Assembly (NCBI RefSeq): GCF_023343835.1 | Contig: NC_064444.1 | Coordinates: 12,141,719 to 12,205,718, forward strand | Source: Lagopus muta | Taxonomy: Eukaryota; Chordata; Aves; Galliformes; Phasianidae | Length of the DNA stretch: 64,000 bases | Reading direction: 5' to 3' | In this document: piece by piece, positions 12,009 through 26,071 of the stretch | How positions within the stretch are numbered: the first letter of the stretch is position 1 | Layout: each line of letters begins with the position of its first letter | The notes under the pieces: model-generated | Seen by the model: only the letters and a program-made list of their open reading frames with translations | What the model was told of the DNA's origin: nothing | Databases searched by the model: none | Translations under genes and position numbers: made by a program

Positions 12009-15000
12009 CCCTGCTTACCCGTAGGAGGAGCTCACATACACAGGGATCTCCAGAGGGATCCCCTTGCTTCCACTGCCAACCCTTAAACAGATTTGGGAAG
12101 TGGGTGGATCCTTGCAGCAATTGTGGTCACGCAGTTACGTTGCATGCACCTGAGCTCCTTTGGCAGTTGGCCCTGCCTTCCCACCAGGTGCTCCAGTGCT
12201 GCTTCCAGCTGTGACTTAGCATTTCTGCTACACCTGTTAATCTGCTGCCAAGAAGTCACCAACAACATTATTCCTATAGCACAAATAATTCTGGTGACAA
12301 TGGTAGTAGACAACTTGAGAATGGCTTTTTCTAATGCACTGTTTGTGTTTTCAACTGTTGGCAGGATTTTTTTTTTTCCTTTCATACTGTATTTATGAAA
12401 TGCACTCAATTTCTTATATATCAGGAACTGGGTAGGAGAGAGTAGAGAAAGCATAAAAATGTAATGTCTATGTAGTCAGGATCCTGACTAAAGATCTGCC
12501 TTAACGTTGCTGAAAAATAAATAAATAAATAAAACTTACTATTTAGCTTCTTGCCATTTCAGTTGTTGACTATATGCAGTGTTTAATATTGTTTTAAAGG
12601 GATTTTTTTTTTCTGATGTGTGGTTGTTTTTTTTTTTTCTTTTCTTTAAATTGTGAATTTTACTGTTGTTAGAGACTTGCTATGAACATCATGCCTTGTA
12701 TCGCTAGAGAGATTTTTCTTTTTTCTTATGCCATACAACAGTTCCGCACCATTACAACATGACAGAGTAGTGGTTATGGTTTTCCCAGAGACTGCAGTAA
12801 ACAGTCATATAGATCAACTGGAAAATATGTTTTTAGTAACTAGATAGTTTTCATGCTGTGAATTTTGTCTTTCCTTCCCTGTAGTCTAGGTAAAGCAGTT
12901 ATTCATATATGGGATATGTTTTTTCAAACACTCTTTTGTTGTTTTCCTTTTCTGTGCTGAAACAGAAGATTTGGCAAATCACCACAATCCTGCTTAAGAG
13001 GAAAATACAAAGAAGAAAAATGCAGTTTCTTTTCAACTTTATACGTGCTATCTTATTTCTGGAGTGCAGTACAGCCAAGCTGAACAGAATAAGGAGAACC
13101 AGTTCTGTATTTGTAGTAACACTCTGAAGTGGCATGGAATTTTATAGGAGACAGGTATTGCCCACGCCATTGATAAAGTTCAGGGCAGACTGTCAACATT
13201 TTAATACCCTATCCATAACAATATATTTTTCTTCTCCTTATGGTATGAATCCTTTAACAGTTGGCCAGTGTAGCACTTGATGCTTGGCTTTAAGTAAATA
13301 GTTGTCTAAAACGTCAGTTGGAATCAGCAAGTTTTTTCCTAGTTTTAGTACTTGTGTAGTAGTATATTTCTCACAGATGAAGACTGCCAATTTTAAAAAA
13401 CAATTGATCACTTGATCTCTTGTGTTGAAGCCAAGAAATAGTGAGGAACTGCAGATTTGGAAAGTCCATGAACCCTAAGATAAAAGCTTGACTTGTTAGT
13501 GTTCCTTTCCAATCAGTATTATTTTGTGATTTAACTGGAGTACTGTTTGTATGCTTAAAACTACACTCCAAAATTGCAGACAGATCATTTTGAAAATGTT
13601 GAAATAGTTGAATTTGAAAGGCTCAAATATAAGTGCACCCGTATTTATGACTTTTACTGATTAATTTGAGTCCACTGATGCAATGAGTGCTTGAATTAAA
13701 TACGAGGCTAGTGAGACTCTTCAGTGTTGATGCTATGTTATAGCACTAGTAATTACTGGAACATCACATCTCTGCAAATATTTTTTTCAAGTCTATTATT
13801 TTCATATTTATTTGGACCTTGATGTGCTTTAGCTGGCATTATTGGAGTAACATAAGCCTTTCATTTGTGTGCTTATTAGGATGTAAAATAGAAGGTTCAG
13901 GTCTGAAGGCTATAACCAGTCTAATGAAATAAGTGATCTATAAGACTTATACAGAAGTGAAGTAAGCAGTTTTTTCCTTGTCTCTCCTCCTACTCAGTCT
14001 TCTTAGTAGAATGAGAAGTTCAGATGCAGTAAATAATGTAACTGTAAAGTGGGTGTTGCATGTCCTTTTTCTTGATTCATTCCTGCTTTGCCCCCTGAGT
14101 TAAAAGCTTGAAATGTACGTTGATGTAGAAAATTCATGAGCTACTGACTTGTGAACGAATTTTAGAAATGCATCTGTTCTGGGAAGGATGTGATTGAGAC
14201 ATCAGTCTTTCTTCCTGAGTAAAACAGAACTTGAAGGAATGTTTTTATGTTCTTGTCCCTCTGAGCTGTGTAGGCAGTCTAAGAGTATTAGAAACAAACT
14301 ACAGAAAGCCACAAACGAGTGAAATGCCTTGTCAATGAATTTTTGGATAAGGTAATGTATGTAGTATTTCCAGGTCTTTCACATAACTCGTTTAATCACT
14401 GAAACCATATTAAAGCAAAAGCTGTGACAGTAATGCCCCTTTATTTATTTGTCTGAAGTTCAGTATGATGGTTTATTCAAGCTAACATCTCTGTTCACTT
14501 GTTTGAACATCTTTAATTCAATCCATACATTACTAGTAGTAAATGCTGACAGTAAGCTGCTAGTAAAATGGGAAATACTTACCTCCTGTTTGATTTTTTA
14601 GGTTGTTTGAAAAATAAATTCCTGTATCTTACAGTGTATGTGTAGATTCTTAAAAGGCTGTTTGATAACTGTGAAGCAGATTTGCTAGACACATTTGTAG
14701 GTTATTCATGGGATTTGAATAATTGCTACAGGAAATGATCATTCTTTCTGATGTTTGTTTGAGGATAAACGTGTTTTGGCTTTTTTTTTCCTACATGAAG
14801 ATACAAGAGAGCAGTAGTATCTGAGATTTCATGAGATGGAGTAAAGGACAAGGATAGAGAGTGGTTTCATGGTCAACAATTCTAATGACTGTCAGTACTG
14901 CAGGGAAAGAGCAGAGCTGCCTGGCATTGGCATTGTGTTCAGTCTGAGGTTGGTTTGTTTTATTGAGTTGGCACTGACATGAAGCTCTAATGAGCATGTA

Positions 15001-18000
15001 ACAATTGTGTGCTACATGTAGATGTCACTGGACACAGGGCCCAATTTGACAGGGAAACGCTCCTAGCTATTTTTTAAATGTTTTCTGTTATAGCAGGCTA
15101 AAGAATGCAGTATTTTGGAAGAATCATGTACGTCTATGCTTGTGTGGAGTTTTAGCACTTAAAACAAAGGAGTTGGTGTTTCATGTATTTTACACATCAT
15201 CCGAATCACGAGCGATGTGAATATCTCTGCAGTCTGCCATTACAGACAGAAACTTTCAGTGGCGTCAGTTCAGGAAAATTAGATCATTAAATGGGAGATA
15301 ATGTTTGCCAGTAATAAATGTAACAAATGTTGCTGTGGAAGACTGCAGCATTTCAGTAATGGCACAATTTTTTTAACTCTAGAAAAGTAAACATGCTCTC
15401 ATTCCTCAGCCTCCTAATGATGTTAGATGTCTGAGTGTAATGCTGTGGGTAATGTATATGCAATTGGAATTTGTGATTGTCCTTGCATAGTATCTGTTCA
15501 GATACTTCTGCAACCTAACCTTTGTTATTTCTACTTTCCTACTTAGATTTTTTCCTTTCTGAAAGGGTTCATGACAGACTTTCTTTCACAATCCTATAAA
15601 GGACAGTAAGAATTAGACTAGATCAGATGTGGCATTATGCTTATTTAACTTAGCTGCTGGGGACAGAGAACCTGCTTTGATTTAATTTGTGAAATGGACT
15701 TACGAATCTACAATTCCAGTCATTAGCCATTAGCATTCATACTAAGTCTTCCTTTAAAAAAAAATAAAAAAAATCAATAAGCACATCTGACCTTAATGTT
15801 AAGGTCTTGCTCTTAATCAATAGAATCACTACCATAATGTATTGAACTCCAAAAAAGCATTCTGGATATCTGGAGATCTCTGGCAATCTTTAACTTGAGT
15901 GCAAATTAGCATTGGAAATTATTTCAGTATGTTCAGTAAAGTTGCTGTTTAGCTATTGTTTGTGGAGGATCCAAATCCAGTTCCTTAGGAGATTGTGGGT
16001 ATTTTTGATTGCCCAAATGTTACATGGTACCCAAATGTTACTGCCACAGCGTAATACATCTACTGCCATAATTAATTTTCAGATATAAATGACAGCCAAA
16101 GCTAGCAGGAAAGAGGGATTGATTCATCCTAATAATTAAGAAAATGTCCAATCTTTCTTTAATGTACTTTGTTGTATGTTCCTACCTAGCTAGGATAGTG
16201 AACATTTTTGGAAGTACTTGTATTTTGCAGTGAAAGGGTTTTGTGGAGAAGATAGCATTCCTTAAATCCTCAGAAGCAGTTGGTTTTGCTTTCTGTGATG
16301 AGATTCAATTATAATCATTATTTCAATATATGGGACAGCCTATGGCATCCCTGGAGTTTAAGAAGCATTTCTGATGTTAGAGAAGCTGTCTTTGATAATC
16401 TGTCTTCGTAGCCTTCTGGTTAGCACAACCTTAAGGAATTACAAATAGGAGCAAATACAATTTAAGTCCTGGATTTACTGTGTGCAAAAAAAGTTGTTAG
16501 ATAGCTTTATTTCAAGTTGTCTTCAGACAGAAATCCAAAGGTCCATTTTAAACAGTTTCTTTTCCATAGCAGCTTGCTTCAAGTGGAGAAAATGTGGAGG
16601 ATATTCCTATCTATATCATAGATGTTTCTGTCTTTACTGTGCCTGTGTCTTGTGCCACACTGCAGAGCACTGTGGCTTATGTGGCTGGCCTAGTTTACTT
16701 GTATAAAGGTTAAAAGAAAGAAAATGAAATCCTGCCTTCACACACTCCTCGCATTCTACTTGGGAAGCTGTTGATTTGAAGAAGCATCTCAGGAACAATC
16801 TCATAACGATTCTGAGCTGAATTCCTTCTGTTTACTACATAACAGAAGAGTGGTTTCTTTATTCATACCTCTGGCAGCATTTGTCTCTCTATTCTAGTTA
16901 GCTTCTGACCTGAGACTGAACTTAAAGTTCACAGGTGAAGACAAAAGGAATTTCTGTTTTCAGCTGTGCTAATATGGATTCTAAGGAGTTCCATTTATGT
17001 TAGCACTTCTAAAAAAGAAGTTAACTCAATTTCAGAAACTCTTCTTTAATAAAATTTCATTAAAACTAAAGGTGCATTTTGTCACAAAGATGCCCCTGCA
17101 GGCCTATTCACTGCTTTTTGCATCCCTTCAACACATCTCATGCAAAATATGGTAATATTTTCTGAAGAACTCTCATGCTTCTAAAAAGCTCTTAATGCTT
17201 TAGCAACTGCAGTCAGTTATCAGCAGCTACTCAGTGTTAAAGTCACAAGGGAGTGCAAATATTTGTACTTCAGTAGTAATGATAATTGATTAGAAATTTA
17301 CCTGAAAAAAAAAAAAAAACCAACAAAAAAGCCACTTTGTTTCTACACTCCATGGCTGTGGGTGCTTGTCACTTCACCTACCACAAACACGTAAGGTGTT
17401 TGTAGTGAATTCCTCCAGTGAAACAGAAATGAAAAAAATCCAGTTTAAAAATCAGACCTCAGAAGGGTGAGGGAAAAGTGGAAGAGGGAATGGAAGAAAA
17501 ATAACTATAAAAACAGCTACTTGAGCAGTTTGATTTATTTCTCCTTCTTGAAAAGTTTGGATAACTGACAAGCAAGACATATAGAGGATTGACTTCAAAC
17601 AGTGGGAACCATGAAAGAGACAGAATCCTGCTTCCAAAGCCATGGATCTTGGTGTAGCTTTTGGTAAGGCCTTTGGTGCCTTATCTGATACTGTAGGTGT
17701 CAGGGTAGGTCCTTGATTTCTGTTTCCTTATCTACTAAATCTTGTGGGTGTTACAACAGGCTCAAAAACTTCAGCTCCTGTCAGAGGGAATCAAAGCCAT
17801 GTATTTTCATTTTCCCTTGGAGATACGATGTTAGACATTTCTTTAAGCCTGGCCCAGGGTCCCCAGGCAACATTGCCACTTGTTTAAGACATTCTCCTGT
17901 TGTTACCTGCAGTGCTTCCATTATTAAAGAAGGCAGCCTCACAACGGAGCAACCAGAAGACTAGTTTTTGTATTTCAAATATAAGGCAGCTTGTTTCCCC

Positions 18001-21000
18001 TGCTTTAGGACTTTCTGCCAGTTCCTGCAAACATTCTGAACTGCAATTTGTAACTCAACTCAGCAGACACCTAAATCTGCATTTGCTTGCAAATTCATAC
18101 AAATATTTTTTCTTTGTACAGTAGATGTCAAGTGACTCTTCTGTGTTTTTCTTTTTTTGGCAACTGTAGTTTCTCTCTAGAACTACTGTGAAGATGAGCC
18201 ACAACCCCCAGTTTTGAATTCAGTTACATATTTTTTTTCCCCCTGGGTTTTTGATTTGTTATTAAATGACACAAAAACTTTAGAAGTACCTGTTTGGTAG
18301 TGTTGCCGTAGAGCAGTTTGTAGCAGTTATTTGTGTTCCTGGGTGGGAGGAGAGAGTACTGAAAAAGAAGTGGTTTTGTGCTTTTTCTCTGTCTTATTGA
18401 ACATTAGTAGTTGCCACCTGCAGTAAAAGAATATTATAGGTCTCTATATGTTTTCATTAAATCCTGATGTTATGCTTCTGACAACTTGTAGCAATATAAG
18501 TTCTCCCATGAACGTACTTGAAGTGGCTATTGATTACTTTATAAATTGACATTAAAACAGGTATTTCGTAAATTTAAACACACTTCTATGATATTTAAAT
18601 CACCTGCTTGTTATTGCTCTGTGAACAAGAAAATGCACACGCTAGCCTTGGAAACCATGTGATTTTTTGATGCTAACTGAAGTTGAAACTAAAGTGCGTG
18701 TAAGAAATAGTAAAAATACTTCCATTCCAATAATCATTAAGCAATCTCATGCTAGGATTCTGCTAGCTCAAGTAAAGATGTGCTTCCCCATGCCAATGTC
18801 TGTCCTTACTCCTACACAGATGTGGAAACTGCAGAGCAGTAAGGCTTTCCACGTTCACAGCTTTAATTATTCATTCTGGTTTTAAAGGCAAATAACTTAG
18901 TTTTGTACTTTCCTTGCAAGGATTTAATGCTTGAGTGCATGTATTTATATTTGTCAAAGCAGATGTAAATGCAGAAATGCCTGTGAGAAAATGATAACCT
19001 TAGGAGTCACAGACCTCTAAAAACTACTCAATATATGAGTTTAAGTATATATTGCTTTTTTTTATTAGTTTACTTTACACTCACATTTCATAGTGATATC
19101 TTTTGCTCACTTATATATTCCAGAATAAGAATGAAACTTAACAAGCACAGAAAATGAAATGGCTTGATAGTTACGCTCCTGGTAAGTGCAAAGCAAATAT
19201 CTTCATTCTGCTACTTTGTTTTTCTTTACTACAGAAAAAAATTTAAATGATTTGGCTTCACCTCAGACTTTCAATTGCTTTGTTGGGTTATTAAAGGTAC
19301 AGTGGGAGAGCCAGTAATGAGTAGTACTGCTTATGTACATTGGCTGTTTGTTCTTTACAAATAGAAGATTAATTACAATGTTTAAGAGACTTGTGATTTA
19401 TTGACTTGTCTAAGAATCTCTTATTCTCATAATTGCTTTAAAGAGTGTTTGCCTACCTTTTACATCCCCATTAATCACAAAGTAGTCCTTTTATGTAGTA
19501 TTCATATAGTAATTGAGAATGCTATCCAGTAAATTCTTGGTACTAGCATCCGGTATAGTCCAAATTATTAGGAGTATTGAGGGTGTTCATTGAAGTGAGG
19601 GCAGCTAACATATTGCTGAAGTAGGATTGTATGCTTTATTACCTGGAAAGTAATTTGAGTGCATTGGAAGGTGAGTTAAACATTCCTCAGAAGTTTTCAG
19701 TGGTATTTTGTCTCTCATTTTGGATTTAAAACAAAGAATTCAGGTGAATGTAATTGTTATTAAAGTGTTACAAGGAAAATAAGCATGATAACCAGGGCAA
19801 ACAAACATTTTCTCATTTTAGAAAAACAAAACATAAGCCTTCTTGATTCTGGTATTTTGCCTTGAAGTATTGCACTGTGTGTACTAGAAAACGTATTTAC
19901 TTCATTCCAGTTCCACTGTGTTCATTTGATGTTACAGAAATAATTGTGCAAACCTCAACTTTCCCTTATAGTCTCTTACTCTTCAGTGAAAAGTAAGCTC
20001 TGCTTTAAAGCCAGAAATTAGCATGATGCTTAGGCTTTGCAGTGCTGTGGCTTAAAGATAAACCTAAAGTATAATTCTTACTTCATAAATATATCTGGAA
20101 GGAAAAAAGGGAGAAGCAATTTTTATGTAGATGATAATGAAGTTGTGAGATGTAAGTAATAATATCTATACATCAATTAATAAAATAATGAAATAAGATT
20201 TAAAACTTTAACTACCTCTTGAAAACCTGTTTGAGGGGAGAGGATATAGCTGCTCAGAGAGAACCGTGATGTGTTTATCCTTTAAATATATTTGTAGCAT
20301 TGAGAGGTCATACACTGAGAAAATATTAGGATTATAAAAGAGCAAATAGTTTTGGATTTTGAGGTCATAGCAATTGGAGAGATCAATACAATAGGAAAGG
20401 CATTACAACAGAGATGTGATAGCAGCAGGACCAGCATAACAGGAAGGTGCTATGAAGGAAAAGAACAAGATTGCTCACCTGTAGCAGAAGACTGCAGGTT
20501 TGCAGGGGAAAACTCCACTAGGAAGAGATCTCTAGAGAGAAATCCTTCCCCAGTGGCAGTCAGCCCTTAAATGAGGTCTAAGAGAGGTGCAGCCAGGCTC
20601 CACTCCCTCCAGTCACACAGCTGAACTGCCTTCACCTGTGCTGCCAGGGCTGATCAGGTCCTTTCCCCAGGTGCTCAGTCAGGGGTTCATGCTGTGACTC
20701 AACCGTTCCCATATAGAGGTGTATAGTTCTTAAGTACTTTTTGGTTGACTATAACATTATATTTTTTTCTTGAGTAGAACTTGACACATATATTTTATGG
20801 TTTTCTCCTATGAAAGATGCTACCTTGAATTACCTTGATGGTAATGGAAAGACGTGCCAAGACATTAAGCTCTTGCTTTCTTTCTCTCTGGGCCTGGCTC
20901 TATAAGAAGACACTTATGGAAACTAAGCTGTTTTATCTGATATATGGTGGATTATCTTTCGTAGCTAGATAAGCAGGAATAAGTTGAGAAGGAATAAATG

Positions 21001-24000
21001 ACTGTTGCTGTTGATGTATGAAACAGATGGAAAACAGATTTTTGTTAAGCTGATTCTGTAAAATGGAGCGTAGCAAAGGAATTTGAATGTGGAAGTATGT
21101 TTGCTGTTTCACTGTGACACAGAAGCACATATTAGAGCACACTGACATGTGATTTATTTGTGTATTCATAGGAGAGATTTATCCTGTATGGAGATAGTTA
21201 TTGGAAACCCCAGGAACAGAAATCTTAAACATACTATTTTCTGTATTGCTGGATTGGGATAGATACTATACATTCTTGTTTTCAAAACATGGAATCAGCC
21301 AAAGATTTTCAATTAGGATCAGGGAAAGGACTTTAAAATTAACATTGAGGTGCAACAGAGATGTCATATAATGCAATTTTTGTCTGACATAGATTAAGAA
21401 TTGTGTTTTGACAAGCATTCTATAAAAATGAGAATATCTATGAGAAATATTAAGGCTCATAGCAGAACTTTGAAAGAAGAACATGTAACAGTATACTGAT
21501 TTGATTTAATTTTACTGTGAATAGATATGCAGAAACTTGGTCATATAGGGATGTTAATCAGTAAACAACTTTCAGTATATCCATATGAATAAAGTAGTTC
21601 AATTTCAGGTTGTAATTTTCTCTTGGTTTCTCAAAATAGGTGCTGAAGACTAGTATGGAAATTCAAATTTTATTGTTATTTTTGATACTAAAGACGTCTA
21701 TTTAAATACAAAATTGATTTGAAAATAAGGAAATCCTTTTTTCCTCAAGTCACAGCGATTTGCTGCTGATACAGAAAATTCTTTGTGCCATGTAAAAACC
21801 AAAACAAAATGTATCTTAATGTCTTAAATTCTGTTAAGTGTTTACGTGACAAGGAATTCTGTAAGTAAGTCAATGACAGCTCTTTTCATGAGTTCTTTAT
21901 ACTAGTTCAGTAAGAATAGACAGTAATCATCATCATGTACCACTATGATTTATGTGTACTACGAGGGTCATCATACCTATACAAGATGATTTCATGCATT
22001 TTAAGGACAAATTAATACTTCTTGGTGAAGCACTTCAGTCTTTAACAGTGTTAAGTTTGAGTTTCCTGTACCACTGTTGTCATATCTATAAGGGTAGGCA
22101 TCTCCTTAAAAAGCTTCCTAGGATCATGGTTCTCCATCACTTATTTTCAAGTCACCCATAGATTTACTTTTACACCTTTTATAAAAATAAATGCTTCACG
22201 CTGGATAGTTTGATGTCTGTGTCATTACCATAAAAAGTACAAATGAATTACAAATACCAGAACACACCTGGTGCTGTTGACTGTTTCTTGGTCAGTCTCT
22301 ATAGCCAGGGCATGCATCTTTCTTTATGTGCAATCCGTGCAATAGGGGATGTGGATACAAATGAGTGCCAAATCAGAATGCTCCTAGAAATGTATGGATT
22401 TGATGTGGAGACAGTGGAAATGCTCTCACAGTGCTCAGATACTGTAAGCACGTGGAAGGGTGGTGTTTCTCACCAACACCAAAAAAGGAATTTAAAAGAA
22501 CACTTCAACTCCAACTGGATTGAGTCTTCAAAACCACTATGGGATTCTTTTGCTGAAAGTAGCAGCTTTCTGTACTGAGTAATACCAAGCAGTTCATTTA
22601 CTCATTTATTTTCTCTGTAGTAAAAGGAGTTCGATTCTACTGGAAATGAAATTTTGACTCTAGTGGTCACCACTCATTTCTTAAAGCAGAGCAAGTAGCT
22701 TAATCTAACATTAGATGAAATATATGGATGTGTGACTGTTTTGATGTAGTAACCACGTGAGGTTTTCCTTTCAGGTTTTTGGGTTTCAGTGTTTATTTCC
22801 CCCTTACCTCAAATAAAACAAGCAGCAATAGATATTTGTTTTCCCTGTCCTTTTTATTTGTAAAAGTCTATAGAAGACATCATTCCTTTTGGTTTCCCTC
22901 TCAGATCTATTCAAATGTACACCTGTTGCCACAGTACGGGTTTGGTCTGTTATTACTGAAATACTGCAAATCTCCCTCCAGGAGAGTTCTCACTCTACTG
23001 GGAATCAGGAGCAGATGTTAACTAAACAGCAGGACCTCAGCTTTATGCTATAAGCTACACACACACAGACAATAACTTAGAAAGTGAGGAAGAGGAGAGA
23101 GTGAAGCTGGGAGAGCTGAGCCTGAGGTTAGCAGAAAACCTTACTCACAAGATGTAACTGGTCATGGGAGTTTGCCTAGTTTGACCGTGCCACCAGAAAG
23201 TTGCTATGGAGTCTGCAACATTATTCAGGTGATTTGAAAATTCTTCAGTAGTGCTTTTCCTATGTTCTTCCACAGATTTTCAATTTGCAGGGCTGCTGGA
23301 TTTTTAAAATTATTTATTTAAATTTTATTTTACTATTACAAGTGAACTATTCAAAGATAATGTAACTTAGGAAAGAATATGGACCACAATATTTTATCAC
23401 ATGGACAAATATGCCTTAAAAAGGAAACTTTATCATGCAAACCTAGCACTACTAGAGTAATATGGACATAAATACTAGTTTTACATGGGTCATTTCTTGT
23501 TTTAAGAACGTGGAATGAAGTCTGTTGCAAATAACATTCTGTACCACGTAGGTAATAATGACATATTTATTACTGAAAGTAATTAGAAGTAAATTAAATT
23601 TGTCAATAAATGTTTTAATTAAATATTTTTTAAAAAGTTGAGTCAAAATTAACTAGATTTTATTATTATTATTCTTTTCTAAACATTTGTCTTCTGACAC
23701 GAAATGCATCTAGAAATAACGCCCTCTGTGGTTGTTTCAAGGAAGCACAACGGCTGAGACCAGGATGTAGTCACAGGGGTCTGATGGATGAGCTTCTGAT
23801 TATGTACTTTCTAGATATATGACAGGCTTAATTTTGAAGTTGGGAAGTATTGAGGATAATCAGCTCACCCACCTCCAATCAATTTCTTACATTTATGAGA
23901 TTTTGCATTTTCTTTTAAACATTTGTAAGTTTTTTTGTTTGTTTGTTTTGTGGTTTTTTTGGCCATTAGTCGTTATAACTGTTCAGCTCTTAAAGAAAAG

Positions 24001-24119
24001 AGGTTTCAGTTGCTGGAGTAATATATTACTTTTTGGAGTGTAGTAAATACAACAAACATATCACTGTAAATGTGGTTTTACATACACAGATAAAGGACAT
24101 ACCTAGTGCAAGCTGCTAG
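12009..24119. other. intergenic sequence downstream of NETO2
   Basis: AT-rich sequence without a recognised gene. Simple repeats: (AAAT)n at 12513-12534, T runs near 12602-12640, A15 at 17305-17319, and (TTTG)n/T-rich at 23931-23960. The flank 12083-12454 has a 123-codon minus-strand ORF with one hydrophobic segment (IICAIGIMLLVTSW). I could not assign it, and it may be a transposon remnant. The stretch 20560-20710 is richer in GC and may be another old repeat. Confidence 0.6.
12513..12534 (+). repeat. (AAAT)n microsatellite
   Basis: About five tandem copies of a four-base A/T unit. Confidence 0.8.
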
Positions 24120-25490
24120 GCCACATTTAGTAAAAGGTTTATTGTGAACAAAATAGCAGAATGAACCCAAACAAATCAGGGAATAAACTATAAGCTAATG
24201 CAGAAGTCACACTGCGTGTGCTTGGCAAACTGCAAGGTACACAGCAGCCACTGCATGTTATTCAGAGCTGCTAAAATGGACGGTGAAACAAGCCTGTTGT
24301 ACAGGTGCTAGATTTTGATTTAATAAATAGTCTGTACAGTATCAAACTATATAAAAGTCTAAAAAACACAATGAGAACTACAATATTTGCAAATCTATTC
24401 TATATTGTAAAAATGTTAAAATTAGGTCCAAACCACCATTAAAAAATGTGAAATATGCAAGTTTTCAAGTGGCAACAAGGGGCACGGGAAGGGAGCCATA
24501 AAGGTTAATAAGAGTTGCTTTGCTTTCTCCTTGTTTCCACTATCTTCGTATACCTTGTGATCACACAGATCTCAGCAATTCTTTTCAGTGAGGCAGGAGA
24601 TGAGCTAAAGTATCATCAGCGATTTCAGCAGGGAAGATTGGCTGCATAAGGACTGAAAGGCTATTTTAAAAGAGAAATGTACAGTAAGGTCTGTTCATGT
24701 AAACACTTGGAAAACACAGGAACAAAATTATTTTTTAACCACAGAGCTGTGAAATCGGTGGAGTCACGTGGATCTATAATAAATGGCAGAATCTTTTAAA
24801 ATGCTAAGTCTTCTTGAAAGACTGCATTTAGAATAACGTGAGTACTTATTTGTGTTTAATGGCAAGCTGCAAAGATCATATTCCCAAATTAATATAGCTC
24901 AATATCTTTTAAAGAGGCAGTAATCCTTTACGTCTATTTCTCACAAAGCATAGAGTGAGGAACTGATAATTAAAGGCAATATAAAATGGTAGGCAAGATG
25001 AAACAGATGGCTGTAACGTAATTCTTGAGTCTTAACTGGCACTTAACTCTCTTTCAGTTTGACAAATACAATCAGACACCTATGTTGACATACATATGGT
25101 ATGCTTAACTACTTTTATTTATGTAACTGAGGTATTAAAATTGCCTTGAAAAGCGGACATCTAAAGAAGAGAAAATGATATGAAGAGGAGAATAGTAGTC
25201 ACTGTTTTTGCTGATCTATATGATAGTGGCTGTTCTTCCTCCAATATTCTTAACTTCAAATTTCCATGCAAAAACTGTCTTTTGCTTTGCTGAATGGGTA
25301 GCTTGGAAAAGTGAGAGGAAGTCCACTGTTTTTCAGCAAGAGTGAGTTATGAAGACTTTTTTTTTTAATGAAGTATAATAGGCTAAAAGTGTGTGCATCT
25401 CACACGCTGCATATCATACACTTTTAATATATACACTGTCCTTATACACAAGCATCCTTTATGTACACCAATACCACCTTCACTAGGAAA
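24120..25490 (-). other. NETO2: probable NETO2 3' UTR
   Basis: AT-rich sequence directly after the stop codon with no other coding signal. A consensus Pumilio-type motif UGUAUAUA is read on the minus strand at 25435-25428. Polyadenylation hexamers AATAAA on the minus strand occur at 25119-25114 and 24143-24138. The second is followed by a GU-rich stretch (TATCTGTGTATGT), so a 3' end near 24120 is plausible. The true end cannot be fixed from sequence alone, and longer or shorter UTRs are possible. Confidence 0.45.
24138..24143 (-). terminator. candidate polyadenylation signal AATAAA for NETO2
   Basis: The hexamer read on the minus strand is AATAAA, with a GU-rich element about 35-50 nt further downstream. 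It lies about 1.35 kb past the NETO2 stop. Another AATAAA at 25119-25114 could give a shorter UTR. Confidence 0.35.
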
Positions 25491-26071
25491 TTAAAAGTCG
25501 ATAGATAATGAACCTTGTGCTGTATCTTCTCTTCCTCTAACATAGATTTCACATGGAATCTCCTCCATCACTCTGTCTTCTATGACTTGCTCAGGGCAGT
25601 CATGTGCTTGTTTGAAAGTGTAACTACTTTTTTTGAATGTGCTATTGAATGTTTTCATTGGCTGAGGTTGTGCAAAATCATTGCGGAAGGGAAGTTCCAT
25701 GGAGCTGAGGTTTGTCCTGCTTTGTTTTATATTGGAGGCCTGAGAGCCACAGTGATGGTCATGAATGCATCTGGAAGCTGTTGAAGAGCGTCTCATTTTC
25801 TGATAGTTTTCAAGTTCTTCTGATAAATCTGCCAAATCTGCAGAAATTTCTTTGTCCCTCAGTGAAAACAGTTCATAATGTGGAGGATCAAATACTTCCT
25901 GGAAGCCAGTTTTATTGAAAGCAGTCTTGCAAGCCATAACCTTTTTGCGAGGTTGCTTTACTTGCACTAGAATTGAAATGATAAGAAGAACTAAAACAAT
26001 CCCTGATGTTATGCCAATGATTGTTCCGTGTGTTCTGGTGATTTGTTCAAACAATCCAGATTTTTTTTTTT
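25491..26071 (-). CDS. NETO2: NETO2 coding exon 9 (transmembrane helix, cytoplasmic tail, stop)
   Basis: The last coding exon, 581 nt, with acceptor ..TTTGCAG followed at once by eleven A's that encode the juxtamembrane lysines (EKKK). The transmembrane helix is about residues 348-368 ([12 protein letters not shown] core), followed by a basic stop-transfer KQPRKK and a 157-residue tail. Ser409 in RDKEIS falls at the residue reported in rodent NETO2 as a CaMKII phosphorylation site (from memory). The tail ends SIDF, a hydrophobic PDZ-type ligand, with TAA at 25493-25491. Confidence 0.97.

Noticed and set aside
11586-12120. Three overlapping minus-strand ORFs of 120-160 codons with a CSLLFPVVPC-type repeat
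   Set aside because: They are produced by translating the 10-bp minisatellite, which has no stop in any minus frame. A different frame gives the same peptide, so there is no coding selection.
22243-22578. 111-codon plus-strand ORF downstream of NETO2
   Set aside because: No recognised domain, no supporting splice sites or promoter. It is of a length expected by chance among many ORFs in 64 kb.
25491-26054. NETO1 as the identity of the gene
   Set aside because: The C-terminus ends SIDF rather than the TRV-type PDZ ligand of NETO1, the protein length is 525, and the neighbour is ITFG1, as for NETO2.
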